From NCBI RefSeq assembly GCF_000526395.1, contig NZ_JAFZ01000001.1, forward strand, positions 248,001-312,000: a stretch of DNA of 64,000 bases, given 5' to 3'. Each line of letters starts with the position of its first letter. The stretch's first letter is position 1. Origin of the DNA: Aminobacterium mobile DSM 12262 (GTDB lineage: Bacteria > Synergistota > Synergistia > Synergistales > Aminobacteriaceae). Shown here piece by piece: positions 24,597-34,741 of the stretch. Both the position numbers and the translations under genes were made by a program. Below the pieces are notes generated by a model, which did not search any database, was not told the DNA's origin, and saw only the letters and a list, made by a program, of their open reading frames with translations.

Positions 24597-27500
24597 AGTT
24601 CTACATTCGTCAATTTGGTCTTCTGAGGGAGGTAGGAGGCTCTTTCTCTCCAGGATTGTCTCTCATCGTCGGGGAGAACGAAAGTGGCAAAACCACACTG
24701 ATGAATTTTTTCCGTTACTGCCTTTTCAACTTCCCTCATGGCCGCTCCAATCGTAATTTTTATCTTCCTCCGGACGGGAGAGCACAACAAGGCCAGCTCA
24801 TAGTGGAGACTACAAATGGAGTCTCTCTTGCCTTTGAAATGAATGGGCGGAAAATCAATGTTTCTGGGCAAGGCGAAGGGATAAATGTAGATGCTCTTCT
24901 CGGTTATCTTGACAGAGAAACATATGAGAGAGTTTTTGCAGTTGGTCTTGAAGATATGCAACAGATCAAAACTCTTAACGACCAAACAATTCAAAATCGT
25001 TTCTTTGCGGCTGGAGCGGGGTTGGGCACAGCTTCTCTTCCATGCTTGGTAGAAACGCTCTCTTCCAAACAGAAAAAACTCTACCACCCAGAAGCTCGAA
25101 GCAGAAATTCAGCGATAATCAATGGCCTTTTACAAAAGTTGCGTCAAATAGATGAAGAAATCAAGGTGTTGCAACAACAAAAGTCTGAGTTCATTAAAAT
25201 GCAAACAATGTTGAGAGACCAAGAGAAGCGCATAGAATCTGTGCGAAAAGAATTGGAAGAAAAACGCTCCACACTCTCTCTTTACGAATGGATTGAAAAG
25301 GCAAGGACTCCATGGATAGAGATGGAGGAGTCGCAGAAAAAACTTCATGCCCTTGGCGAAATTTCGTCTTTCCCAAAAGACGGACTAACACATCTTGCCA
25401 CTATAACGGAAGAAATCAAGAATAAAGAGCAAGAGTGCAGAGAGCTTCAACATGAGGAAGAGCACTTTCTTGAAGTTCTTCAATCTCTGGAAAGAAAGCC
25501 TTTTAGAGGAGTTCTAGAGAAAAAAGGAGAGATCAGATCCGCAGTTCAAAACCGGGGAAGAATAGAGAGAGAAGAGGAGGCATTACGTACGCTAGAAGGA
25601 GAAATCGCCAGCATGAGACATGAGCTGGAAAAAGAACTCAGTAATCTCTATCAGGGGTGGTCCTTGGAACATCTTTATAATATAGATCTTTCTTTTAATG
25701 TATGTAAATATGCTCACGATTTGCAAAGCCGTCAAGAGGAAATTCGATCTCAAATAGCAGCTCGACAAGAAGCTCTCATTCAGGCTCGGCTTGAAATGGA
25801 GAAAGCGGCGGATACAGAAAGAGAGCTCTATAAAAAAGCAGAAGAGGCTTGTTTGAGTACCCCTCCCCTTTCAGAGGAAACTCTTCGAGAGGAGCGCGGA
25901 CATTTGCGGCAAACCTTTTTATGCTGTAATCAGGCCCGTCTTGCTTTGCAAGAGCTTCAAACATCATCGCGCTCTTCCCAGCCAGTTTCAAAACAATGGG
26001 TGTTAAGCACTGTTGTTATGGGGGTTATGCTTTTTTCAGGAGTAGCTTTTTTATGGAAAGGGTTTGGGGAGAAAGTTCCTTTCGAAATGATTATAGGTGG
26101 AGCTCTTTGTTTTTTAGGAACGGCAGCGTTCTTGGGGAATTGCTATGATAGAAATGTGAAGGAAAAAGAAAAGAGATCGTATCGCTTGAAACTTCAGGAA
26201 GAGTGGGAGGAAAGCAAGGAGATTTTAAACGGTATTCTCCAAAACCTCCATATAAAAGAACCTTTGGAATCATACGCTCAACTTGAGAATATAGAAGCCC
26301 TTATAGACAGCTATCTAGACTGTTTAAAGCAAAAAGATCAATGTGTTGCTGATTGGGAGGCGGCCCAAAAGGCGAGGGAACGGAGGCAGCTTCTTTATGA
26401 CGAGGGAGAGAAGGCGCTTAAAGGTTTTTTAGTGGTTCAAGAAGGAATAAAAGAGGCTTGGCAAGAGCTTGTAGAAAGCTCAAAACTCCCCCCTTCTTTG
26501 GAACTCTGTCACTTTGTCGAATTTGAAGGGCGTGTGAAACAGCTTCGGCAACATGGCGATCGCATAAAAGAGGCAGAAAAAAAGCTTTCTTTTGCTGCTT
26601 CATACCTTGAAAGTCGCCTTATAGAAATAAAAGAACTTTGCCTGGAAATTGCTCCAGAGAAAAACGAAATTTCAACTTACAGAGAGATAGTCCCAACAAT
26701 AGATTTTCTTTCATCCATATTGGATGAAAGCATGAGTCTTCAGGAGAAATTCAGCAGATTGCACGAAAACAAGGAGCAATGTTCCAGACGTCGCAAAAGT
26801 GCCGAAGAGGAGCTACAACAGTATATTTCAAGAAAGGAAACTCTCTTAAGGGAAGCTGATGCGTGTAATGAAGAGGTTTTTTATCAAAAAGGTATTCGGT
26901 GGCAGGAATCTCAGAAATTAAAATATGCCATAGAAAATTATCGCCTCTCTTTACTTACTATAGCTGGTGGGGAGGGGAATCTGCCCCTTCTCATAAAAGA
27001 ACTTGAAGAGAGGACGCCGGCAGAATCTCATACCCTTTATATGGAGTCGAAGGAAAAAGAGCGTACTCTTTCTTTGCTACTTGAGGAGTTGAATGAAGAG
27101 CTTGGTACCATAAAAAGTCGTATGCAGAAGCTTGAGAAGGATAAAGAATTAAGCGCCATTCTTTTCCAAAAAGAATGTCTTATAGAACAGAGTAAGCAAA
27201 ATCTCAAAAAATGGATGTCTACAGTTCTTTGTCGATACATCGTGGAGCAGACGAGACGGAAACACGAGAAAGAGCGGCAACCGGAAGTTATACGAAAAGC
27301 CAGCGATTCTCTTCAGCTTATGACTCATGGACGATACTCTCTCATCTCTTCTTTGTCAGGACAAGGTGGTTTTTCCATAGAATTGGAGGAAGAAAAAGAG
27401 AAATGGCGGAAAACGGAAGAAATATGGAGCAGTGGTCTGGCCGATCAAGTATATCTTGCCCTTCGTTTAGCTCTTTCGGATCTTTATGGTAAGCGTTCAG

Positions 27501-27721
27501 AGCCTCTTCCCCTTATTCTGGATGATGTGCTTGTCCGTTTTGACGAAAAGAGGCAGTTGGGGGCTGCAAAAGCTCTTTTAGATGCAGCGTGTAAAACGCA
27601 GATTCTTCTGTTTTCCTGTCGCAAGGAGTTGATTAGAATTTTTCACGAGCTTGATGGACAAAAGAACAATTTTGTGAAAGTGTTCAGTTTAGCAGAAGGG
27701 AGATTGCAATGTTTGATATAA
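24584..27721 (+). CDS. YhaN-like SMC/Rad50-type ATPase
   Basis: A 1045-residue AAA ATPase: Walker A at about 29-38 (VGENESGKTT), long coiled coils (about 185-440 and 530-930), and a C-terminal half with SSGLADQVYLALRLALSDL (signature region) and LPLILDDVLVRFDEKR (Walker B, about 972-987). Two hydrophobic stretches (about 470-490 and 500-520) interrupt the coiled coil, as I recall for Bacillus YhaN, and replace the zinc hook of Rad50. The start is GTG inside the end of the nuclease gene. Partner of the preceding metallophosphoesterase. The hydrophobic pair suggests membrane attachment. Confidence 0.9.
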   Translation: MRFVEFYIRQFGLLREVGGSFSPGLSLIVGENESGKTTLMNFFRYCLFNFPHGRSNRNFYLPPDGRAQQGQLIVETTNGVSLAFEMNGRKINVSGQGEGINVDALLGYLDRETYERVFAVGLEDMQQIKTLNDQTIQNRFFAAGAGLGTASLPCLVETLSSKQKKLYHPEARSRNSAIINGLLQKLRQIDEEIKVLQQQKSEFIKMQTMLRDQEKRIESVRKELEEKRSTLSLYEWIEKARTPWIEMEESQKKLHALGEISSFPKDGLTHLATITEEIKNKEQECRELQHEEEHFLEVLQSLERKPFRGVLEKKGEIRSAVQNRGRIEREEEALRTLEGEIASMRHELEKELSNLYQGWSLEHLYNIDLSFNVCKYAHDLQSRQEEIRSQIAARQEALIQARLEMEKAADTERELYKKAEEACLSTPPLSEETLREERGHLRQTFLCCNQARLALQELQTSSRSSQPVSKQWVLSTVVMGVMLFSGVAFLWKGFGEKVPFEMIIGGALCFLGTAAFLGNCYDRNVKEKEKRSYRLKLQEEWEESKEILNGILQNLHIKEPLESYAQLENIEALIDSYLDCLKQKDQCVADWEAAQKARERRQLLYDEGEKALKGFLVVQEGIKEAWQELVESSKLPPSLELCHFVEFEGRVKQLRQHGDRIKEAEKKLSFAASYLESRLIEIKELCLEIAPEKNEISTYREIVPTIDFLSSILDESMSLQEKFSRLHENKEQCSRRRKSAEEELQQYISRKETLLREADACNEEVFYQKGIRWQESQKLKYAIENYRLSLLTIAGGEGNLPLLIKELEERTPAESHTLYMESKEKERTLSLLLEELNEELGTIKSRMQKLEKDKELSAILFQKECLIEQSKQNLKKWMSTVLCRYIVEQTRRKHEKERQPEVIRKASDSLQLMTHGRYSLISSLSGQGGFSIELEEEKEKWRKTEEIWSSGLADQVYLALRLALSDLYGKRSEPLPLILDDVLVRFDEKRQLGAAKALLDAACKTQILLFSCRKELIRIFHELDGQKNNFVKVFSLAEGRLQCLI

Positions 27722-27722
27722 T
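27717..27722 (+). promoter_or_regulatory. -10 box consistent with a near-leaderless regulator mRNA
   Basis: TATAAT ends 11 bases before the regulator's ATG, and no Shine-Dalgarno sequence is visible between them. If used, transcription would start within a few bases of the start codon. No good -35 box is present. Confidence 0.35.
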
Positions 27723-27733
27723 TTAAAAATAAT

Positions 27734-28420
27734 ATGAAAAACATTCAGATTGTTCTTTACGACCCTGATCTAGTTGATCTCCCGCAATCTTGCAATATTA
27801 TTGTCTCTGTTCAAGGTTTTAAGTTGGCAGGGCATGCCAGGTCTTTGTGTGAGCTAGAAAATCTACTTAGGAGTTGCCCCATTCAGCTTGTAATTGCGGA
27901 ACCCTTTGGAGAAGAAGAGCGTTTTGAAGAAATCCTTGATTTTCTTTATTCAGTACGACCTGAGTTTGATACCCTTATTGTTTCTAAGCAAAACGATGGG
28001 AAATTCATCGCTCGTGCTTTCCGGTCGGGAGTCTTCGATTATATTGTGAAGCCTTTCAAGTGTGAACGCTATCGAGAAAGTTTAATCCGGTTCCGATGTT
28101 ATTACTCTCTTTTAGGAAGTTCCCCTCCTCAATGGCCTCAATCTGTTGTTGACAGAATAAAGCGAGTTCGGGTCTCTTCTCAATTTTCCAATCAAGGATT
28201 GCCGAAAGGGTTGCACCAGAAGACTCTCGATCTTGTTCGAAGCGTTCTCAGGGAATCGTATTCTTTTGTTTCAGCCTCGGAGGTAGCCGAGAAAGCTGGT
28301 TTAGCAAGATCCACCGTTTGGCGATATCTTGAATATTTATGCCGCATAGGAGAAGCAGTTAGCGTGAATCAATATCGATCGCAAGGCCGACCCACTCGTT
28401 GTTATCTTTCTATCCATTGA
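27734..28420 (+). CDS. Orphan CitB/DcuR-type response regulator with Glu at the phospho site
   Basis: A 228-residue regulator: receiver-like domain (1-120) and a C-terminal helix-turn-helix (about 160-228; SASEVAEKAGLARSTVWRYLEYL), as in CitB/DpiA-type regulators. The position of the phosphorylated Asp (LILLDIYMP in relatives) reads QLVIAEPFGE, so it is Glu56. The N-terminal acidic pair is reduced to one Asp (LYDPD), while the conserved Lys and Pro (VKPF) remain. No sensor kinase gene is adjacent. It may be locked in an active-like state or work independently of phosphorylation. It may control the chemoreceptor gene downstream. Confidence 0.85.
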   Translation: MKNIQIVLYDPDLVDLPQSCNIIVSVQGFKLAGHARSLCELENLLRSCPIQLVIAEPFGEEERFEEILDFLYSVRPEFDTLIVSKQNDGKFIARAFRSGVFDYIVKPFKCERYRESLIRFRCYYSLLGSSPPQWPQSVVDRIKRVRVSSQFSNQGLPKGLHQKTLDLVRSVLRESYSFVSASEVAEKAGLARSTVWRYLEYLCRIGEAVSVNQYRSQGRPTRCYLSIH

Positions 28421-28544
28421 AAGCATAAAAACAAAAAGGACAAAACTCGGACATAAAAGTCAAAAATTGCATTTCATTCCTCTATCTGGTTCAATCGTAA
28501 CTCGTTGTCTTTTTAATCATAGGAATTCTTAAGGAGGAACAAAG

Positions 28545-30671
28545 GTGCATTTTAACAGGTTAGGCACTCGTATAGCAGTGCTTGTTTTGTGCTCTCTCAT
28601 TGTGGCCGTAAGCGTAGTGGCCTTCAGTTCCATGAGAATTAGTGGTCAGGGGTTGACTCGTATGTCTATTAATTATGAACTCTCTGTAGCCGGAGAAAAT
28701 GCGGAGAATATTAATGGGATTTTTACAAGATACTCTCAGGTAGTTAAAGACATTCGAAATGATGTGGCAGCCCGCTTCGATAGGTTGCGACAAGACGAAA
28801 TTACGTCAAATTGGTCTGATTTCAAGACAAAAATTCTTCCCATACTTGATTATCTAGGGCAGGATTTCTCGTCAGTTCGGCAAGTTTTTATTACCTTGAA
28901 CCCAGAAATTTTTGGGAAAGGCGCTCTTTATGACCTGACGCTTTCCCGGCAAGATGGTCGCTCGTCTTTTCAAATGATCCAAGATGACTTCAATTCTGCA
29001 GAACAGTTACTTGATCGTAATAATGTTGAGTCAGCTTGGTTTTGGAAGGTCTTAGATCGGCGAGATACCGTTTGGAGTGACCCGCAAAAGACAAACGGAA
29101 TGTACCTCATGACTCTTTCGGAGCCTGTCTTTAAAGATGGGAAAATTGTAGCGGTTGTAGGTATGGATTTCGATGCAAACTTTATACCGGAGAAGCTCAG
29201 AGCTCAAAAAATTTACGATAGCGGATATGTCTGGCTCCTCAACGAAGCAGGACACTTTCTTTACCATCCGGTAGACGAGTTTATTGGCGAAAGGCTTGAT
29301 CAAATAGAAGAGGGTCATTACTCCCAATATTGGGAACAAATACAGAGAGAGCCGGCGGGGCGGTTTATTTCCGATTTACGGGGAGACGTTATTTCTGTCT
29401 CCTATAAGACCCTTCCAAATGGCATGATTTTAGGCACTCAAGCATGGAAATCAGAGGCTTTTTCCTCTGTAGAAGAGATAAAAAGAACAGTGACTATTAC
29501 TACAGTTCTTATCTTGGCTGCTGCGCTGCTGGTAACATTTTTGTCTGTACGAAAGATGACGGAGCCCCTGAAAAACGTAGCTATGAAAGCTCGCTACATA
29601 TCAGAGAACAACGATTTGACTGTCCGTCTCCAATCAAGGTCACAAGTGGCAGAGATTAAAGCACTTGTAGAGTCTATTAATGGGATGATAGATAGTATTT
29701 CACAAGTGGCGGGATCTATTCTCCATAGCTCTCAAGCTGTCCTCGAGAAAGCTGAAGATATGAGCGCAGCTTCAGAGGAGTCGGCCGCGGCTATTGAGCA
29801 AGTTACAGAGTTGTCCCGCCAGGCTGGCCTTAAAACCCAGGATTCCGCGGCAGCGCTGCAACAGGCAAATGCCGGTATTCAGGAGGTAGCGGCAGCTGCG
29901 CAATCTGGGGCTAAAGCTGCTGCTGAAGCTGGCGAAAACGCCGCAGATATTACAGAGGCAGCCCATCGTGGTGGAGAAGCGGTAGGAAAGATGAGCAACC
30001 TTATTGGTGAAACTTCCGATGCTGGTGGGAAGGTAGGAAAAGCCATTCGCCTTCTGGCAGACTCTGTGGAGAAAATTTCAGGTTTCGTCAACGCTATTAC
30101 ATCTATTGCTGATCAGACAAATCTCTTGGCATTAAATGCTGCTATAGAGGCAGCGAGAGCAGGAGATGCAGGGCGAGGCTTTGCTGTTGTTGCAGAAGAA
30201 GTGCGGAAATTAGCGGAAGAGTCGGCAAAGGCCGCTGATGAGGTCAATAGTGTTATTGAGGAAATTAGCGGCAGAAGCCAGGCAGCTTTGGTAGATCAGA
30301 ATAATGCGGAAGAACGTATGGTACAACTTGTAGCAGTGGCTAAAGATACCCGTTCAATAATAGAAAAAGTTGTGGAAAGTGTTGCGGTTGTTTCTGACCA
30401 CGTTCAGAGCATTGCTGCTACCATGGAAGAGCAATCAGCGAGTGCTCAAGAGATGACGGCAGGTATGGATAGTGTTGCTCGTTCTGGACAGGAGATGGCT
30501 GATCAGATGAATCAGATATCCCAATCTATGGATGACCAGGCGAAGGTTACTGAATCGATAGCCCGTTCTTCAGAAGAATTGGTACAGCTTAGCCAAGCCA
30601 TGGAGAAGGTCGTAGCTACCTTTAAACTTCAGGAAGGTGAAGAGCAGAAAAGGGCTTTGATACAAGCCTGA
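28545..30671 (+). CDS. Methyl-accepting chemotaxis protein with CACHE sensor
   Basis: A 708-residue chemoreceptor: membrane segment 1 (about 9-28), a large periplasmic double-CACHE-like domain (about 35-300; [32 protein letters not shown] split across), membrane segment 2 (about 315-335), HAMP (about 337-390) and the methyl-accepting domain, whose hairpin tip contains [19 protein letters not shown] and [22 protein letters not shown] sensors of this layout often bind amino acids or carboxylates. GTG start with AAGGAGGAAC upstream. A terminator follows. Confidence 0.94.
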   Translation: MHFNRLGTRIAVLVLCSLIVAVSVVAFSSMRISGQGLTRMSINYELSVAGENAENINGIFTRYSQVVKDIRNDVAARFDRLRQDEITSNWSDFKTKILPILDYLGQDFSSVRQVFITLNPEIFGKGALYDLTLSRQDGRSSFQMIQDDFNSAEQLLDRNNVESAWFWKVLDRRDTVWSDPQKTNGMYLMTLSEPVFKDGKIVAVVGMDFDANFIPEKLRAQKIYDSGYVWLLNEAGHFLYHPVDEFIGERLDQIEEGHYSQYWEQIQREPAGRFISDLRGDVISVSYKTLPNGMILGTQAWKSEAFSSVEEIKRTVTITTVLILAAALLVTFLSVRKMTEPLKNVAMKARYISENNDLTVRLQSRSQVAEIKALVESINGMIDSISQVAGSILHSSQAVLEKAEDMSAASEESAAAIEQVTELSRQAGLKTQDSAAALQQANAGIQEVAAAAQSGAKAAAEAGENAADITEAAHRGGEAVGKMSNLIGETSDAGGKVGKAIRLLADSVEKISGFVNAITSIADQTNLLALNAAIEAARAGDAGRGFAVVAEEVRKLAEESAKAADEVNSVIEEISGRSQAALVDQNNAEERMVQLVAVAKDTRSIIEKVVESVAVVSDHVQSIAATMEEQSASAQEMTAGMDSVARSGQEMADQMNQISQSMDDQAKVTESIARSSEELVQLSQAMEKVVATFKLQEGEEQKRALIQA

Positions 30672-30703
30672 CTTTAAGAGAATTTTTCTCTGCTTAAACT
30701 ATA

Positions 30704-30742
30704 AAAGGGCCTCTCAAGGGAAACCCTCGAGAGGCCCTTTTT
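30704..30742 (+). terminator. Intrinsic terminator after the chemoreceptor gene
   Basis: A 12-bp perfect stem AAAGGGCCTCTC (30704-30715) with GAGAGGCCCTTT (30729-30740), ending in a T-run. Confidence 0.88.
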
Positions 30743-30816
30743 GTGGATCAGATAAGACTGATTATTGTTTTTTATCCGTATACACGAAATAATTTATAAA
30801 GACAGCCTTTTTACTA

Positions 30817-30825
30817 TGGTATTAT
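30817..30825 (+). promoter_or_regulatory. Extended -10 promoter of the 5-oxoproline operon
   Basis: TGG followed by TATTAT (30820-30825) gives an extended -10 element about 30 bases before the first start. The -35 region is poor. Confidence 0.4.
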
Positions 30826-30855
30826 AAGGTTAATTTATCTATGGAGGTGGTTTTT

Positions 30856-32085
30856 GTGAGTGAACCTTTAAAAACGACGCTAGAAAAAGAAAGGACAATG
30901 GACAAGAAAGGGACATTAAGTGTGTTACTCGGAGCTGCCTTCCTGATGGCCACTTCTGCCATAGGACCTGGCTTTTTAACTCAGTCAGCTGTTTTTACAG
31001 AAAAGCTGGGCGCCTCTTTTGCTTTTGCCATTCTGCTTTCCCTTATCCTTTGCTTTATTGTTCAAATTAATATTTGGCGAATATTAGCTGTATCCGGTAT
31101 GCGAGCTCAGGATGTAGCAAACAAGGTCCTTCCGGGCTTAGGATACTTTTTGGCTTTTGCTGTGGCTTTAGGCGGCCTTGTTTTCAACATTGGCAATATG
31201 GGCGGGGCTGCGCTGGGGCTTAATGTATTGGCTCAAGTTCCTTTACCTGTAGGAGCTGTCATAAGTGCAATTATAGCCATTATTATCTTCTTGAGAAAAG
31301 AGCTTGGCAAGGCTATGGACTCTTTCACTAAGATACTTGGTTTTATGATGATAGCTTTAGTTCTATATATGGTTTTTAACACGCATCCCCCTGTAGGCTC
31401 AGCGCTTAAAGAGGTGGTACTCCCTTCTAAAATTGATTGGATGATTGTTCTCACTCTAATAGGTGGAACAGTAGGTGGATATATTACCTTTGCTGGAGCC
31501 CATCGTATTATCGATGCTGGTATTGTAGGGAGAGATAATCTTGATTCCATTACTCGGGGAGCCTCTCAAGCCATAGGTATTACGGGGATTATGCGAATCC
31601 TTCTTTTTCTTGCGGTGCTAGGTGTTGTAACCATGGGGCATACTCTTGACCCGGCAAACCCTCCTGCATCAGCGTTTCGGCTTGGTGCTGGAGAACTTGG
31701 CTACAAGATTTTCGGAATCGTTATTTGGGCTGCAGGAATAACATCGGTTATTGGGGCATCCTATACATCTATTTCTTTTCTCCGTACTCTTTTCAAAACG
31801 GTAGAAACCCGACTTCGTTGGTGGATGATTGGGTTTATCATTATTTCTACAACAATTTTTATAACCGTTGGTCAACCGGTGAAGCTCCTTATTTTTGCGG
31901 GATCCATCAATGGTCTTATATTGCCCCTTTCCCTCGTATCTGTACTTTTGGCAGCTTATAAAAAAGATGTTGTAGGAGATTATCATCACCCTGTATGGTT
32001 AGCTGTTGCGGGGTACATAGTGGCAGCCTTCACTTTATGGATGGGCGTTACGTCTTTTACTAAAATATTCACTATTTTCTCTTAA
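30856..32085 (+). CDS. ycsG: NRAMP-like transporter, YcsG type
   Basis: A 409-residue membrane protein of the NRAMP superfamily with about 11 helices. The first-helix motif ATSAIGPGFLTQ replaces the DPGN metal-binding motif of true Mn/Fe NRAMPs, so metal transport is unlikely. Bacillus ycsG stands with the same neighbours (ycsF, ycsI, kipI, kipA), so uptake of 5-oxoproline or a related compound is the reasonable inference. I start at GTG 30856, because GGAGGTGG overlaps the ATG at 30841 and is spaced for the GTG. First gene of the operon. Confidence 0.85.
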   Translation: MSEPLKTTLEKERTMDKKGTLSVLLGAAFLMATSAIGPGFLTQSAVFTEKLGASFAFAILLSLILCFIVQINIWRILAVSGMRAQDVANKVLPGLGYFLAFAVALGGLVFNIGNMGGAALGLNVLAQVPLPVGAVISAIIAIIIFLRKELGKAMDSFTKILGFMMIALVLYMVFNTHPPVGSALKEVVLPSKIDWMIVLTLIGGTVGGYITFAGAHRIIDAGIVGRDNLDSITRGASQAIGITGIMRILLFLAVLGVVTMGHTLDPANPPASAFRLGAGELGYKIFGIVIWAAGITSVIGASYTSISFLRTLFKTVETRLRWWMIGFIIISTTIFITVGQPVKLLIFAGSINGLILPLSLVSVLLAAYKKDVVGDYHHPVWLAVAGYIVAAFTLWMGVTSFTKIFTIFS

Positions 32086-32126
32086 AAACATATCTGTTAC
32101 CAGGTGTTTGGGAGGTGAACCTCGTT

Positions 32127-32876
32127 TTGACAGAACAAGAATGGCCCAAGCTTCTTTGCGCAGGAGACAGTTGTATCGTTGTTGAGTTTGGTAATTCTAT
32201 TTCTCTTGATGTAAATGCCAGAGTTCAGGCTTTAAGGCATGTCTTAGAAGCTAAGAATATTTCAGGTATTCAGGAGCTTGTTCCAACCTATCGGTCTCTT
32301 GCTGTGTATTTTGATCCTGTTAAGGCGGAACCATCTCGATTCCGTTCTCTTTTAGAACGTTTGGCTTCTACAACTGGTGTCGGGCTCAGTTCTGAAAAGG
32401 GAAAAGTTATTGTTATTCCTGTCTGTTACGGTGGCGAATTTGGCCCAGACCTTCAAAACGTTGTGAAACATACTGGCCTGGTGGAGGAAGAGGTCATTAA
32501 ACGCCACAGCGCTCCTGACTACTATTGCTATATGCTGGGGTTTACGCCGGGGTTTTCATATCTTGGAGGCATGGATGAGACAATAGCCACTCCTCGCCTC
32601 TCTGAACCGCGGGAACGCATCCCTGCTGGTAGTGTAGGTATTGCAGGTAAGCAGACGGGGATATACCCTATCGACAGCCCAGGCGGATGGCAGCTTATAG
32701 GACGAACTCCGCTCACTATGTTCGATGCGAGCCGTGAGTCGCCTACATTAGTAGATGCAGGCTTCTGGATTCGTTTCCACCCGATTTCTCCTGAGGAGTA
32801 CCGCAGCATAGAAGAAAAGATTTTTCATGGAAACTATACCTTAGAATTTCACGAAAAAGGGGAGATGCCGGCATGA
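32127..32876 (+). CDS. pxpB: 5-oxoprolinase subunit B (KipI family)
   Basis: A 249-residue carboxyltransferase subdomain B (KipI/PxpB) protein. Family blocks: CIVVEFGNSIS, LVPTYRSLAVYFDP, IPVCYGGEFGPDL, YMLGFTPGFSYLGGMDE, TPRLSEPRERIPAGSVGIAG and TGIYPIDSPGGWQLIGRTP. With PxpA and PxpC it hydrolyses 5-oxo-L-proline to L-glutamate using ATP. I prefer the TTG at 32127: the in-frame GTG at 32115 lies within GGAGGTG, which is itself the ribosome site. It overlaps pxpC by four bases (ATGA). Confidence 0.93.
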   Translation: MTEQEWPKLLCAGDSCIVVEFGNSISLDVNARVQALRHVLEAKNISGIQELVPTYRSLAVYFDPVKAEPSRFRSLLERLASTTGVGLSSEKGKVIVIPVCYGGEFGPDLQNVVKHTGLVEEEVIKRHSAPDYYCYMLGFTPGFSYLGGMDETIATPRLSEPRERIPAGSVGIAGKQTGIYPIDSPGGWQLIGRTPLTMFDASRESPTLVDAGFWIRFHPISPEEYRSIEEKIFHGNYTLEFHEKGEMPA

Positions 32877-33955
32877 AGCTGAAGGTTATGCAGCCTGGCA
32901 TGCTTACCACAGTTCAAGACGAGGGCCGGTGGGGGTTCCAGGGCAAGGGGATGCCTGTTGCCGGAGCCATGGATCTTTTTGCTCTCAGAAGTGGCAATAT
33001 TATGGTGGGTAATGATAAAAGAGCAGCTGGGCTTGAAGTGACAGTTCTTGGCCCAACTTTATCTGTAGTAGAGGGGCGTGGAACCGCAGTAGTTACCGGG
33101 GCAGATCTCGGTTTTTCCGTAAATGGGGAGTGTTTTCCATGTAATGTTGTGGTAGAAGTGAAAGAAGGGGACCACCTCTCTTTTTCCGGTGTTAAGGGAA
33201 ATGGGTGCAGGGCTTATCTCGTTTTCTCAGGAGGAATTGATGTCCCTGTAATTATGGGGAGCCGCTCTACCTATCTTCGAGCCCATCTTGGCGGTCTGGA
33301 AGGCCGGGCCTTGAAAAAAGGCGACACCTTTTCTACCGGAGAACCTCATGTTCTTTGGGAGCGCTTTATTGGTTTTTCCTGTCCGGCCTCGTCTTTGCCT
33401 GGCCGACAGCTGGATCAACCTCTTAGAGTGGTTATGGGGCCTCAGGATGACGCCTTTACTGATCGTGGGATTGAGACCTTTCTCTCTCAGACCTACACTA
33501 TTTCTGACTCTGCTGATCGTATGGGCTATCGACTAGAGGGACCTGTTATTGAACACAGCGGGGCAGCGGATATTATTTCTGATGCAATTCCTCTTGGGAC
33601 CATTCAAATACCTGGCCATGGACAGCCTATAGCTATGCTTGCTGATCGCCAAACTACAGGGGGGTATACTAAAATTGCTGTTCTTTGCACTCCTGATATC
33701 GGTGCATTAGCTCAGCGATTGCCTGGCCAAAAAGTTCGGTTTCAGAAAATATCTTTTGAGGATGCGGTTGCCGCAACTCGCAAAGAATGCTCTCTTTTAG
33801 ATAGAATCCATCAGCTTGTCGCCACTTGGATTACGCCTATCGCTTCTTCAACTCAAACAACGTCAACGATTCTTGAAGATACTCCTCGCTCTGGAATGTG
33901 GCGTCTCTCTATCGATGGAACTGGTTATACTGTTCATTGGGAACGTCTCGATTAA
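32873..33955 (+). CDS. pxpC: 5-oxoprolinase subunit C (KipA family)
   Basis: A 360-residue biotin-dependent-carboxyltransferase-like protein (KipA/PxpC). Blocks: MQPGMLTTVQDEGRWGFQG, GVPVAGAMD-like GMPVAGAMDLFALR, GNDKRAAGLEVTVLGP, YLVFSGGIDVPVIMGSRST, RVVMGPQDDAF and PLGTIQIPGHGQPIAMLAD. It acts with PxpB as the likely phosphorylation/hydrolysis part of the prokaryotic 5-oxoprolinase. It is translationally coupled to pxpB and 15 bases from pxpA. Confidence 0.94.
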   Translation: MKLKVMQPGMLTTVQDEGRWGFQGKGMPVAGAMDLFALRSGNIMVGNDKRAAGLEVTVLGPTLSVVEGRGTAVVTGADLGFSVNGECFPCNVVVEVKEGDHLSFSGVKGNGCRAYLVFSGGIDVPVIMGSRSTYLRAHLGGLEGRALKKGDTFSTGEPHVLWERFIGFSCPASSLPGRQLDQPLRVVMGPQDDAFTDRGIETFLSQTYTISDSADRMGYRLEGPVIEHSGAADIISDAIPLGTIQIPGHGQPIAMLADRQTTGGYTKIAVLCTPDIGALAQRLPGQKVRFQKISFEDAVAATRKECSLLDRIHQLVATWITPIASSTQTTSTILEDTPRSGMWRLSIDGTGYTVHWERLD

Positions 33956-33970
33956 AGGGGGCTCAATGGA

Positions 33971-34741
33971 ATGTTCAAAGTAGATTTAAATAGTGACCTT
34001 GGGGAAAGTTTCGGAACATATGTATTAGGGCATGATGGCGATGTAATGGCAAGTATTACTTCAGCGAATGTGGCTTGTGGCTTTCATGCAGGAGACCCTG
34101 AAGTCATGGTTAAAACTGTTCAAAGTGCAATGGAAAAAGGAGTGGCTATAGGGGCTCATCCAGGCTATCCTGATCTTTTAGGGTTTGGCCGGAGAAATAT
34201 GAGCTGCTCCCCTGATGAGGTCTATAGTTACTGCCTTTATCAGATCGGAGCGCTCTCAGCTGTCTGCCGAGCTCACGGGGTGTCTTTGCAGCATGTGAAA
34301 CCTCATGGCGCTATGTATAATCAAGCGGCAAAAGATCAAAGGTTGGCCGAAGCTATTGTTTCAGCAGTAAAAGATGGTGGAGATCATCTCATTCTCTTAG
34401 GGCTGGCCGGCTCCTGTTTTGAGAAAGCAGCGCTAGAGGCTGGGGTTTTATTTGCAGCGGAAGCCTTTGCTGACCGGGCCTACCAAGAAGATGGTTCTCT
34501 TGTACCAAGAAAACAGCCTGGAGCTGTAATTCATGATGTACATTTGGCGGCAGATCGAGTTATTAAGATGGTCAGAGAAGGCACGATTGAGGCCATAAAT
34601 GGCGCAGAAATACATTTGAGGCCCCATTCCATCTGTCTCCATGGCGACACACCTGGCGCAGTATCAATGGCACAGGCTATTCGTGAAGCCCTTTCACAAG
34701 CGGGGATAACAGTTTCCTGCCTTAAGGAGGTGTTGGAATAA
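33971..34741 (+). CDS. pxpA: 5-oxoprolinase subunit A (LamB/YcsF family)
   Basis: A 256-residue LamB/YcsF family protein, subunit A of prokaryotic 5-oxoprolinase. Diagnostic pieces are [69 protein letters not shown] and [10 protein letters not shown]. The order here (B, C, A) differs from the common A-first order. Its stop overlaps the start of the next gene (TAATG). Confidence 0.95.
   Translation: MFKVDLNSDLGESFGTYVLGHDGDVMASITSANVACGFHAGDPEVMVKTVQSAMEKGVAIGAHPGYPDLLGFGRRNMSCSPDEVYSYCLYQIGALSAVCRAHGVSLQHVKPHGAMYNQAAKDQRLAEAIVSAVKDGGDHLILLGLAGSCFEKAALEAGVLFAAEAFADRAYQEDGSLVPRKQPGAVIHDVHLAADRVIKMVREGTIEAINGAEIHLRPHSICLHGDTPGAVSMAQAIREALSQAGITVSCLKEVLE

Noticed and set aside
30841-30855. ATG 30841 as start of the YcsG-type gene
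   Set aside because: GGAGGTGG follows it and is correctly spaced for GTG 30856, so the ATG would lie upstream of its own ribosome site.
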